The notes under the pieces: generated by a model
The model's database searches: none
What the model was told of the DNA's origin: nothing
The model's input: only the letters and a program-made list of their open reading frames with translations
Position numbers and translations under genes: made by a program
Assembly (NCBI GenBank): GCA_016865035.1
Contig: CP018227.1
Span: forward strand, 1,830,001-1,894,000
Length of the DNA: 64,000 nt
Origin: Kordiimonadales bacterium IMCC3096
GTDB taxonomy: Bacteria; Pseudomonadota; Alphaproteobacteria; Minwuiales; Minwuiaceae
Direction: 5' to 3'
Shown here: one piece after another, positions 1 to 8,103 of the stretch
Layout of the letters: each line of letters begins with the position of its first letter
Numbering within the stretch: position 1 is the stretch's first letter

Positions 1-994
1 CAAGAATGCCGAGATCCGGCTTCCCGTCCTCATCCTGCGCCTCCAGAACCTGCATCAGCGACTGCCAGAGGGACAGCAACTGCGGGTCGTAGCGCAGGTC
101 AGACAACTCATAGCGTTCCACAGAGATCCGGACCGGACCCTGCAGCCCCGCCATGCGGGCGACTTCGGGGTCCTGTGCCGCGATCACGCTGGCGGGAAGC
201 TGGAGCATCTCGGACAGGCCGGTCACACTGACCCTGCCCACCTTGCCGGGTTCCCCCTTCCGCCAGTCGGTGAGCGAGAGTTCCTCGAAGCCAAGTTCGA
301 CGACGCCGCCGGAGTCGGCGACCGCCGTGGCTGCGAGCCCGGCCAGCATGATGCTGTCCGCGCCCTCATCGCCCCAGCCGGTGACCACCACCGAAGGCAG
401 TGCCACCCGGATCTCCGCGCCCTGCCCGGTATTCTCCACCGCACCCAGATAGGCAGGTGTCGGGGTCATGATCATGTCCCGCAGGCTCAGTGCATCGAAG
501 CCGAGGGAGGTCACGGCGCCGTCCTCCGGACTGAAGGCGACGGCGTTCAGCCCGTCCAGCGTTCCGGCGCCGACCGTACCCAGCGGCTCGCCGTTCGCCT
601 GCCCCTTCAGCGCGACGCCGCCCCAGGTCACCTGGCGCACCAGCGGTGACGCACCGGCGGAGGCGGACCCGGCCTGGAAGGCGGCCTCCAGGGCCGGCCA
701 GTCATATCCATCGACCAGGATGTCCCGCACCGTCACCAGCGCCGTGAACGGTCGACCGTCGGGCCGGGTCAGATCGACCGGCAGCCGCAGTTCCTGCAGC
801 CGCACCTGATCGTTCCAGTAGTCGAGCGACAGCCCCGCATATCCGGCCCCGGTGGCATCCGGCAGGCCCGCGACATGCGCATCCAGCGCGGCGGCGACCT
901 GTCGCTCGACCAGCAGGGGCAGGCCGAAACGACCACCAAGCAGCCCCAGTACCGCAATGAGGAAAAGGCCAATCGCGACTTTCGTGCGGTTCAT
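1..994 (-). CDS. Membrane-anchored protein of unknown function (3' end cut by window)
   Basis: I do not recognise a family. The frame is open from an ATG at 994 to the window edge, so at least 331 residues are present and the C-terminus is missing. The N-terminus (MNRTKVAIGLFLIAVLGLLGG) has a short basic head and one hydrophobic segment of about 17 residues with no clear cleavage site, so it is probably a signal anchor. The rest reads as an extracytoplasmic domain with alternating polar and hydrophobic residues and no cysteine-rich or catalytic motif I can name. A GGAG lies about 8 bases before the start. DUF945- or AsmA-like envelope proteins have similar openings, but that is only a resemblance. 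Confidence 0.6.
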   Translation of the reverse strand, partial: MNRTKVAIGLFLIAVLGLLGGRFGLPLLVERQVAAALDAHVAGLPDATGAGYAGLSLDYWNDQVRLQELRLPVDLTRPDGRPFTALVTVRDILVDGYDWPALEAAFQAGSASAGASPLVRQVTWGGVALKGQANGEPLGTVGAGTLDGLNAVAFSPEDGAVTSLGFDALSLRDMIMTPTPAYLGAVENTGQGAEIRVALPSVVVTGWGDEGADSIMLAGLAATAVADSGGVVELGFEELSLTDWRKGEPGKVGRVSVTGLSEMLQLPASVIAAQDPEVARMAGLQGPVRISVERYELSDLRYDPQLLSLWQSLMQVLEAQDEDGKPDLGIL

Positions 995-1117
995 CGGGCA
1001 GCTCCAGCAAGGGGACGAAACGATCACGGCAGCATCACGGCGGCCCATGGCCCGGACCGTGGCACGCGACCCCGCTATCGACGGTCATTGGAGAGGAGCG
1101 GACTTCGGATCGCAACG

Positions 1118-1152
1118 AAAAAAGGGCGCCTGCCATCGCTGGCAGACGCCCT
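1118..1152 (-). terminator. Rho-independent terminator after the OmpA-family lipoprotein gene
   Basis: A 13-base stem (1123-1135 with 1140-1152, one internal mismatch, loop TCGC) is followed on the minus strand by six T (1118-1123). It lies about 60 bases after the lipoprotein stop codon. Confidence 0.85.
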
Positions 1153-1214
1153 GATCTTCGGTCGTTCCCGACGCCCGGACCCCTGCGGGTCAGCGCCGGA
1201 AGCGGGTCAGCCGC

Positions 1215-2075
1215 TTACTGGCCGCTGACCACCAGAACCGCACGACGGTTCTTGGCGTTCTTCACGCCGTCACCCGTCTTCACGGCAGGCTGGCTCTCGC
1301 CGACGCCGGATGCGGTGATGGCAGAGGCTGCAACACCGTTGCTCACCAGGAACTCGACGACCTGACGTGCACGCTGGTTGGACAGCGCCAGATTGTACTG
1401 GTCAGAACCGCTGGTATCCGTGTGTGCGGTGACGGAAACAGCTCCGGCCTTGCGCTTGCCAAGGTTGCCGATGACGCTCTGCAGCCGACCCTTGGACAGG
1501 TTGGTCAGATTGGCCTGATCAAACCGGAAGTAGATCACCTGTGTCAGGTCAGACATCTTGGCGACCGGCTTCGGTGCCGCGGCAGGTGCCGGGGCCGGCT
1601 TCATCTTGGCCATTGCGGCCTCGAAACCATCGCGGCAACGGAAGATGTGCAGCAGCTGCCAGCCTTCTTCCTGTTCCTGGATCCAGCAATCCCACTGGGT
1701 CTGGGCCATGGCCAGATCGGCAGGCTGCGACTCGGCATAGCCTTCCGCATACTTCTGCATCAGGCGGACACGGGCCTCGCTCAACTCCGAAACCTTGCCG
1801 GCGTCCAGCGCGCGGGAAGCCACGGTGTCGGGCAGCACTTCAAAGCCTGCCGCCGCATCGGCGGACTTGGCGGAGTAATAGGCCGCATCCGCAGAGTCGC
1901 CCTCTTCCGCCTCATTGGCGGACAATACCGCGTACATCGGTGCCAACTGCGAATTCAGCGCCGGATACTTCGTGGCGACCTTGCCTGCATTCGGATCCGA
2001 CGGTGCGTCGGACGCACATGCGGCCAGAATCAGGGCAGCCAGACCGACTCCCCCCAACTTCAGCAATGCATTCAT
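1215..2075 (-). CDS. OmpA-family outer-membrane lipoprotein
   Basis: A 286-residue envelope protein, probably a peptidoglycan-binding lipoprotein. The signal peptide ends in a lipobox, LILAAC, with lipidated Cys20. The C-terminal third (about 175-286) is an OmpA/Pal-like domain with YFRFDQANLT, the HTDTSGSDQYN signature and NRRAVLV, which bind meso-diaminopimelate in this family. The middle has a motif (WDCWIQEQEEGWQLLHI, then RC) shared with the next gene upstream, so the two are paralogs. The start has GGGAGCAAGGC in front. Its own terminator follows, and the upstream gene has its own terminator too, so it is likely a single transcription unit. Confidence 0.9.
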   Translation of the reverse strand: MNALLKLGGVGLAALILAACASDAPSDPNAGKVATKYPALNSQLAPMYAVLSANEAEEGDSADAAYYSAKSADAAAGFEVLPDTVASRALDAGKVSELSEARVRLMQKYAEGYAESQPADLAMAQTQWDCWIQEQEEGWQLLHIFRCRDGFEAAMAKMKPAPAPAAAPKPVAKMSDLTQVIYFRFDQANLTNLSKGRLQSVIGNLGKRKAGAVSVTAHTDTSGSDQYNLALSNQRARQVVEFLVSNGVAASAITASGVGESQPAVKTGDGVKNAKNRRAVLVVSGQ

Positions 2076-2269
2076 GCCTTGCTCCCTTTCGTTTCTGTCC
2101 CTCAGCAGCTGCGGCCCTGCACATTGCAGGATCCGGTGACTGCATCCTTTCAGACCGCAATTCCCATGCCGGGCACTACAGTCGTGATGAAATGTTCAAT
2201 AGCACATTACATACCAGTACACGGCCTGCATACAACAGCGTTTCCGCGCATGCTGGTACTTCAGGCGAC

Positions 2270-2312
2270 ACGAAAACGAGAAAGGGGCGCCCGGATTGAT
2301 CCGGACGCCCCT
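2270..2312 (-). terminator. Rho-independent terminator after the second OmpA-domain gene
   Basis: A 14-base stem (2283-2296 with 2299-2312, one mismatch) with a very tight two-base loop is followed on the minus strand by a T-rich tract, TTTCTCGTTTTCG. It lies about 30 bases past the stop of the gene ending at 2345. Confidence 0.75.
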
Positions 2313-2344
2313 CTTCAGGTCACATTCTGTGATTGACCGGCCTG

Positions 2345-3229
2345 TTACTGGCTGGAAACCACGATCTCGACGCGACGGTTCAGCGGCTCGCGCACACCGT
2401 CGGCGGTCTCGACGTCGGTGACGAGCTCGCCCAGGGCAGCCTCATCGATCCGACCGGCGGTGACGCCACTCGCGGCCAGCGCATCCCGGACCGCATCGGC
2501 GCGACGCTTGGACAGGGCACGGTTGTACTCGACCGAACCGGCACGGTCCGTGTGACCGGCAACGTCGATCCGGGCATTGGAACGGCGGCGGAACTCGGCC
2601 ACGGCCTGCTGCAGGACCGGCTGGGCCTCCTGCGTCAGTGCGGCACTGTCAAAGCCGAAGTAGACGGTGAAGCTGATGTTCTCGATCGCCTTCGCCTCGG
2701 CCTTCACTTCCGGCTTCGGCGCGCTCACCTGCATCGGACGGTTGATGGTGGCCATCGCCGTCTCGAAACCCTGGCGGCAGCGCTGGATATGCAGCAGCTG
2801 ATAACCCTCCTGGGCCTCCTGCAGGTAGCAGTCATAGCTCGTCTGTGCGTCGGCCAGGACCAGCGGATGCTTCTCCGGGGCCTCGCCACCCAGCGCGGCC
2901 ATCAGCTGGCCATGCGCGGATCCGGCAAAGGCACGCTGATCCGCATCCTCGATCGGACGGCTGTTCGGGGCGTCGGGCAGGACCACCAGACCCTGCGCAG
3001 CCTGGGCGGCCTTGTTGGCGAAATGCGCCTCGTCGGCCGCGTCAAGCTCCAGCTTCTCCTCGGCAGCCATGGAGGCATAGCGGGACGCCAGGGCGCTGGT
3101 GAAGTTCGTGTGCTCGGACATGGCGGGCTTGGCGGAATGGGTTGCCGCAAATGCGCCGGACATGCCGAGCGACAGGGCCATGGCGGTCGCAACAGCGCCG
3201 CCTGCGAATTTCGATGTCACGTTGATCAT
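2345..3229 (-). CDS. Periplasmic OmpA-domain protein, paralog of the neighbouring lipoprotein
   Basis: 294 residues. The N-terminus (MINVTSKFAGGAVATAMALS) is a Sec signal peptide likely cleaved after SGAFA. There is no lipobox cysteine, unlike the neighbouring paralog. The C-terminal OmpA domain has VYFGFDSAALT, GHTDRAGSVEYN and the closing NRRVEIVV. The central motif YDCYLQEAQEGYQLLHI followed by RC matches the paralog, with two conserved cysteines that could form a disulfide. I chose the ATG at 3229 because AAGGCGAG lies about 8 bases before it and because longer frames would bury the signal peptide. A soluble/lipidated pair from a tandem duplication is my inference. Confidence 0.88.
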   Translation of the reverse strand: MINVTSKFAGGAVATAMALSLGMSGAFAATHSAKPAMSEHTNFTSALASRYASMAAEEKLELDAADEAHFANKAAQAAQGLVVLPDAPNSRPIEDADQRAFAGSAHGQLMAALGGEAPEKHPLVLADAQTSYDCYLQEAQEGYQLLHIQRCRQGFETAMATINRPMQVSAPKPEVKAEAKAIENISFTVYFGFDSAALTQEAQPVLQQAVAEFRRRSNARIDVAGHTDRAGSVEYNRALSKRRADAVRDALAASGVTAGRIDEAALGELVTDVETADGVREPLNRRVEIVVSSQ

Positions 3230-3564
3230 GTTGTCTCGCCTTTTCTCTGAAAGGTGGGTCCCGTTGGAACGCGTTGGCAGCAAACCCGAGCCGCCGATGC
3301 GTTGCCGGACTGCTCTGTCCGGCTTGATTGCCATCTGGGACCATCACCATGTCACGTCAGTGACGGCCCTGTGGCCAACGTGTGTCAGACGTTGCTGCGG
3401 GGTTACACTTGCCGTGCAATAGGCGCAGCCGCACTCGACCCTCAGTTTCAGTCATATGGGCTGCGGCAGCCCGAATTGCAGCAGTCCCGTGACAGTATGG
3501 CTCGCGATCGGGGACGGCCGTCCGGCCCCGTGCAGTCGGCAATGGTGTCAGATTGTGGCAACGG
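3230..3564. other. Intergenic gap with small hairpins, no gene seen
   Basis: The gap between the end of the FAD oxidase gene and the start of the OmpA-domain gene. It holds a 7-base stem with 6-base loop (GCCGGAC/GTCCGGC, 3304-3323), a small GTCAC/GTGAC inverted repeat (3351-3364), and a GC-rich palindrome near 3512-3532 that could end transcription of the oxidase gene. No T-run follows any of them and no coding frame has convincing signals. Confidence 0.5.
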
Positions 3565-5997
3565 TCAGACGCGCATCCTGGTGCCGGCGGGATCGAACAG
3601 GGGTTCCGGACACAGGCTGGCAGATCGGCGTTCGCCGATGATCTCCACCTCGAACGGTGCGTCCGCCATGTCGGCGAAGCCCGCCGGGACATAGCCCTGC
3701 GCTACCGACGCACCGCTGTGGTGCGCGTAGCCGCCCGAGGTCACCCAGCCCTGCACCTGACCGTCGATCCAGATCGGCTCGTCCCCGATCACATCGGCGT
3801 CGCCTGCCGCGACCTTCAGCGTCACCAGACGCAGCTTCGGCCCCTCATCGCGTTCACGCAGCATCGCGTCGCGACCGATGAAGTCGTTCTTCGATGGTGC
3901 CACGAAGCGATCCAGCCCGGCCGCATAGGGGCCATAGATCGGGCGAAACTCCCGCGCCCAGGTGCCGAAGCTCTTCTCCAGCCGCAGCCCGTTCAGCGCC
4001 CGCCCGCCGAACAGGGTCAGGCCATGCGCCTCACCCGCCTGCCGCAGCATGCGATAGAGCGTCAGCAGATATTCATGCGCCACCCAGATCTCGAATCCCA
4101 GATCACCTGTGAAGGTGATGCGGCCGACCCGGGCCGGTACCAGACCCAGGTCCATCTCCCGGAAATCCATGAAGCGGAAGGCTTCCGGCGACACATCCTC
4201 CTCCGTCACCTTTTCCAGCACCGCACGGGCCTGTGGTCCTGCCAGCGAAAGGCCGGTCAGGCCAAGGCCGAGCGGGCGCACGGACACGCTGCCATCATCC
4301 GGCAACTGCGCTCCGAACCAGCGCATGTGGTAGTTCTCCGCGACGCCGGAGCCAAAGACATAGAAGCGGTCCTCGGCGGCCCGCGCGACGGTGAAGTCAC
4401 CGATCAGCCCGCCCTGGCGGTTCAGCATCGGCGACAGGACGATGCGCCCCTGCCGGGGCAGCCGGTTGGCCAGGATGCGGCTGAGCCAGACATCCGCCCC
4501 CCGGCCCGTGACCTCGTACTTGGCGAAGTTCGAGATCTCGATCATGCCGACGCCGCTGCGCACCGCCCGGCATTCGGCGGCCACCACATCATGGGCGTTG
4601 GAACGCTTGAAGGTCACATCCTCCACCGGGTCCTCGCCCGGTTTCTGGAACCAGAGCGCATGTTCCAGGCCGAAGGAGGCACCGAAGACCGCGTTCTCCG
4701 CCTTCAGCGCGTCATGGATGGCGGTGGTGCGCGCCGGGCGGGCCGCCTGCAGCTCCTCGTTGGGGAAGGTGATGGAGAAGCGGCGGGAATAGTTCTCCCG
4801 CACCCGCGCATTGGTATAGGCCATGTTGGCGTAGTCGCCGAAACGGCTGACATCCATGGCCCAGATATCGAAACCCGGGTCGCCGTCGATGATCCAGTTG
4901 GCCAGCGCCAGCCCGACGCCGCCGCCCTGGCTGAAACCGGCCATCACCGCACAGGCGCACCAGTAGTTCGGCAGGCCCTTCACTGGCCCGACCAGCGGGT
5001 TGCCGTCCGGGGCGAAGGTGAAGGGGCCGTTGATGATCTGCTTGATGCCGGCCCGCCCGTAGGCCGGAAAATGCTCGAACCCCAGTTCCAGTGACGGCGC
5101 GATGCGGTCGATGTCGGGCTGCAGCAGTTCGTGGCCGAAGTCCCAGGGCGTGTTCTTCGGGCTCCAGGGTCGACAGGCCTTCTCGTAGGTGCCCATCAGC
5201 ATGCCCTTGCCTTCCTGACGGGTGTAGATCTCGCCGCCGAAGTCGATGGCGTGGATCATCTCCTTGCCGCTGGACTCGTTGAAGGCCACGACCTCCGGCA
5301 TTTCCTCCGTCAGCAGGTACATGTGCTCCATGGCCAGGACGGGCAGCTCCAGCCCGACCATGCGCCCCACTTCCCGCGCCCAGAGACCACCGGCATTGAC
5401 CACATGTTCGGCGTTGATGGTGCCCTGCTCCGTCACCACGTCCCAGGTCATGTCCGGGCGCTGGTTCAGTTCGACGACCCGGTTGTGGCGATAGACCTCG
5501 GCCCCGTTCAGCCGCGCCGCGCGGGCATAGGCCTGGGTGACACCGGACGGGTCCACATGGCCGTCGACCGCGTCGTACATCGCGCCGACGAAGTACTTCT
5601 CCTCCAGCAGGGGAAACAGCTCCTTCGCCTCGCTGACCGAGATCAGTTCCGTGTCCATGCCGAGGTAGCGGCCGCGCGCATGGGCCATCTTCAGCCACTG
5701 CATGCGCTCTTCCGTGTCGGCCAGCATGACGCCGCCGGTGACATGCATGCCGCAGTCCTGTCCCGACTGTTCCTGGATCTCCTTGTAGAGACTGATCGTG
5801 TAGGCCTGCAGCTTGGAGACGTTGGGATCACCGTTCAGCGTGTGCATGCCGCCCGCCGCATGCCAGGTCGAGCCGGAGGTCAGTTCGGAGCGCTCGATCA
5901 GCACCACGTCGGTCCAGCCTGCACGGGTCAGGTGATACAGCACACTGCATCCGACCACACCGCCACCGATCACCGCGACCTTCACATTCGTCTTCAT
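3565..5997 (-). CDS. FAD-dependent oxidoreductase with GcvT domains (dimethylglycine/sarcosine dehydrogenase-like)
   Basis: 810 residues. The N-terminal half is a DAO-type FAD domain with VIGGGVVGCS at the start and the covalent-flavin-type STWHAAGG motif near residue 50. The C-terminal half (about 430-810) resembles aminomethyltransferase GcvT, with FGGRALNGLRLEK and a folate-type C-terminal barrel. The family oxidatively demethylates N-methyl amines and passes the C1 unit to tetrahydrofolate. The start at 5997 has GGAAAGGC in front. The gene follows the MttB-like gene by 42 bases on the same strand, so the pair is probably one operon for demethylating a quaternary or methylated amine. The substrate (glycine betaine, dimethylglycine, sarcosine or other) cannot be read from sequence. 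Confidence 0.88.
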   Translation of the reverse strand: MKTNVKVAVIGGGVVGCSVLYHLTRAGWTDVVLIERSELTSGSTWHAAGGMHTLNGDPNVSKLQAYTISLYKEIQEQSGQDCGMHVTGGVMLADTEERMQWLKMAHARGRYLGMDTELISVSEAKELFPLLEEKYFVGAMYDAVDGHVDPSGVTQAYARAARLNGAEVYRHNRVVELNQRPDMTWDVVTEQGTINAEHVVNAGGLWAREVGRMVGLELPVLAMEHMYLLTEEMPEVVAFNESSGKEMIHAIDFGGEIYTRQEGKGMLMGTYEKACRPWSPKNTPWDFGHELLQPDIDRIAPSLELGFEHFPAYGRAGIKQIINGPFTFAPDGNPLVGPVKGLPNYWCACAVMAGFSQGGGVGLALANWIIDGDPGFDIWAMDVSRFGDYANMAYTNARVRENYSRRFSITFPNEELQAARPARTTAIHDALKAENAVFGASFGLEHALWFQKPGEDPVEDVTFKRSNAHDVVAAECRAVRSGVGMIEISNFAKYEVTGRGADVWLSRILANRLPRQGRIVLSPMLNRQGGLIGDFTVARAAEDRFYVFGSGVAENYHMRWFGAQLPDDGSVSVRPLGLGLTGLSLAGPQARAVLEKVTEEDVSPEAFRFMDFREMDLGLVPARVGRITFTGDLGFEIWVAHEYLLTLYRMLRQAGEAHGLTLFGGRALNGLRLEKSFGTWAREFRPIYGPYAAGLDRFVAPSKNDFIGRDAMLRERDEGPKLRLVTLKVAAGDADVIGDEPIWIDGQVQGWVTSGGYAHHSGASVAQGYVPAGFADMADAPFEVEIIGERRSASLCPEPLFDPAGTRMRV

Positions 5998-6039
5998 CGT
6001 CTGCCTTTCCGTGGACTGTTCCAACTCTCTCCCGCGGGC

Positions 6040-7602
6040 TCAGAAATCCGTCGGGGCGCCGCCCGCTTCGGTGCGGCGGTCAACATAGGCCTGCAGTTCC
6101 TCCGCCGCAGCCGGGTCCATCGGCGGGGCCTCGTAGGACTCCAGGATCTGCCGGTACAGGATCTCGGTCCGGTCATAGGCGGTGGGGCTGTCCGCTTCCT
6201 CCCAGCTCTCGTAGTTGCGCCAGTCGGAGACCATCGGCGGGTAGAAGGCGGTGCGATAGCGTTCCTGGGTGTGGGCGCAGCCGAAGAAGTGGCCTCCCGG
6301 CCCGACCTCCCGCATCGCGTCCAGTGCCAGGGAATCGCGGTTGACCTCCACCGGTGTCAGGAACTCCGCCACCATCTGCAGGATGTCGGCATCCATGACG
6401 AATTTCTCGAAGGAGGTATGCAGTCCCCCCTCCATCCAGCCGAGGCCATGCTTCAGCATGTTGACGCCGCCCATCACCGCGCCCCAGAGGGAGAAGACGG
6501 TCTCATAGGCTGCCTGCGCGTCCAGGGTATTGGCGGCGTTCACGTTGGAGGACCGATAGGGCAGGCCATAGCGCCGCGCCAGCTGGCCGCCGATCAGGGC
6601 GGTGCGCATCGCCTCCGGCGTGCCGAAGGCAGGCGCCCCGGACTTCATGTCCACGTTGGAGGTGAAGCCGCCATAGACGAAGGGCGCGCCGGGCCTGGTG
6701 GTCTGGCTGATGACCAGCCCGGCCAGCGCCTCCGCGTTCTGCTGCACCAGCGCCCCGGCAAGGGTCACCGGTGCCATGGCTCCGGCCAGCGTGAAGGGGG
6801 TCAGGCAGATCGCCTGCCCGCGCCGGGCAAGCTGCATCACCCCGTCCAGCATCGGCGTGTCGAAGCGCAGGGGGGAGGAGGTGTTGATGATGGAGATCAC
6901 GGAGGGTTCGCGGTCCAGCGTCGCATCGTCGATGCCGCGCGCGATCCGCGCCATCTCGATGCCGTCCTGGATCCGCTCCGTCCCCAGGCTGTAGGCATGG
7001 ATCGCCTTGTCCGACAGCGTCAGCATGTCCTGCAGCGCCACCAGATGCCGGACGGAGGCGTGAACGTCGGTCGGCTCCACGGTATAGCCGCCCCACATGT
7101 GGACGGCGTTCAGCATCTGGCCGAGCTTCAGGAACCGCCGGTAGTCCTCCAGATTGCCGGGCCGCCGCCCGCCTGCCCGGTCGGCGCAGTTGGGTGCGCT
7201 GGCCGCGGCGCAATAGACGATATGGTCGCCGCCGAAGGTCAGGTCGTGGGCCGGATTGCGGGCATGCAGGGTGAACTGTGACGGCGCCAGACCGATGACG
7301 CTCTCGACCAGTTGCCGGTCGAAGCGGACGCGGTCACTGCCCGGATCGACATCCGCGCCAGCGTCCTTCAGCAATGCCTTCGCCTCCGGATGCAGGAAAT
7401 CCATCCCGATTTCCTGCAGCACGTCCAGAGAGGCCTGATGGATCTGTTCGACCTGATCGTCGGAGACCGCGCGCATCGGCGCATAGATCATGCGCGGCTG
7501 GCGAAAGGGCTGCTGCTCCAGCACGGGGGTCTCGTCGCCGCCGCCGCGCCTGCCGCGCCGCCTGCGGCCACCCCCCCGTCCCGTATCTCCGGTCCCTGTC
7601 AT
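6040..7602 (-). CDS. Trimethylamine methyltransferase family protein (MttB-like, non-pyrrolysine)
   Basis: 520 residues, similar in size to MttB-superfamily methyltransferases, which move a methyl group from a quaternary amine to a corrinoid protein. The frame is uninterrupted, with no in-frame UAG, so it is a non-pyrrolysine member such as glycine-betaine methyltransferases. Family-like stretches include GGYTVEPTDVHASVRHL and HGLGWMEGGLHTSFEKFVMD. The N-terminus carries a basic, glycine-rich tract (residues about 8-20, RGGGRRRRGRRGGG), which may be disordered. I chose ATG 7602 because GGGGAG lies 8 bases upstream. It is first in an operon with the FAD/GcvT oxidase. No corrinoid protein gene is in the window, which leaves the methyl acceptor open. 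Confidence 0.88.
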   Translation of the reverse strand: MTGTGDTGRGGGRRRRGRRGGGDETPVLEQQPFRQPRMIYAPMRAVSDDQVEQIHQASLDVLQEIGMDFLHPEAKALLKDAGADVDPGSDRVRFDRQLVESVIGLAPSQFTLHARNPAHDLTFGGDHIVYCAAASAPNCADRAGGRRPGNLEDYRRFLKLGQMLNAVHMWGGYTVEPTDVHASVRHLVALQDMLTLSDKAIHAYSLGTERIQDGIEMARIARGIDDATLDREPSVISIINTSSPLRFDTPMLDGVMQLARRGQAICLTPFTLAGAMAPVTLAGALVQQNAEALAGLVISQTTRPGAPFVYGGFTSNVDMKSGAPAFGTPEAMRTALIGGQLARRYGLPYRSSNVNAANTLDAQAAYETVFSLWGAVMGGVNMLKHGLGWMEGGLHTSFEKFVMDADILQMVAEFLTPVEVNRDSLALDAMREVGPGGHFFGCAHTQERYRTAFYPPMVSDWRNYESWEEADSPTAYDRTEILYRQILESYEAPPMDPAAAEELQAYVDRRTEAGGAPTDF

Positions 7603-7799
7603 GGCTGGACTCCCCCGGCGAGCCGTCACTTCGCCTGAATGGCATCCGGCCCGGAGAGAGACTGTCACAGGAGTGGTTGAAGCAAAGAGGACCAATTCCG
7701 GCGGTTCATGTTCCAAAAACGGCAGCACGGCGCGACCGTCCAGAGAAAGACATCGATGCGGCCAGAGAAAGGCATTCACGCGGGAGGGGGCAGAAATAG

Positions 7800-7833
7800 A
7801 AAGGGCGACCCGGGGAGGAGTGGGTCGCCCTTT
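7800..7833. repeat. Perfect 12-base inverted repeat (hairpin)
   Basis: AAAGGGCGACCC at 7800-7811 is perfectly mirrored by GGGTCGCCCTTT at 7822-7833 around a 10-base loop (GGGGAGGAGT). On the minus strand it is followed by a T-rich stretch, so it could be a terminator. However, no gene reads toward it, so it may instead be a leader hairpin. Confidence 0.6.
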
Positions 7834-7983
7834 CCGTACATCGAGCCGGGCGCTATTTGGGGAGGAGACGCAACCCGGTGGCTCGAATCTTCAATTCCAT
7901 ATACATCAAAGCGGCGTTGCTGGGGAGCAACAACTGAACAAACAATGGGCAGATCCCACGAGCGCCTGTTCAGGCTTCATTGA

Positions 7984-8012
7984 TGCAGTGCAACAGTTTT
8001 TGCTGCACTGCA
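7984..8012. promoter_or_regulatory. Twin-palindrome operator-like site upstream of the dehydratase gene
   Basis: TGCAGTGCA at 7984-7992 and TGCACTGCA at 8004-8012 are each palindromic and are also inverted repeats of one another. Their centres are 20 bases apart, about two helical turns. That geometry suits a dimer-of-dimers regulator. The site lies 92 bases before the dehydratase start, and the regulator is unknown. Confidence 0.55.
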
Positions 8013-8103
8013 ACGTATATCCGCCCCATGACCCCGAATGTCAAGGGTGGCTTTCCGGTTCGCAGAGGATTATTGCCTGCACCGGCAGCAGGAGGGCAGA
8101 AAC

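Larger units (their letters stand above)
7603..8103. other. Divergent regulatory gap between the MttB-like operon and the dehydratase gene
   Basis: A 500-base gap that must hold both promoters. It contains a 12-base inverted repeat (7800-7811/7822-7833) and a twin palindrome close to the dehydratase gene (7984-8012), both listed separately. I looked for a glycine or S-adenosylmethionine riboswitch core on both strands and found none. No convincing small gene is present. Confidence 0.6.

Noticed and set aside
7870-7905. tRNA-like T-loop (GGCTCGAATC)
   Set aside because: No acceptor, D or anticodon arms can be drawn around it.
7603-8103. Possible glycine or SAM riboswitch upstream of the methylamine operon
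   Set aside because: No conserved aptamer core could be found on either strand; only simple hairpins are present.
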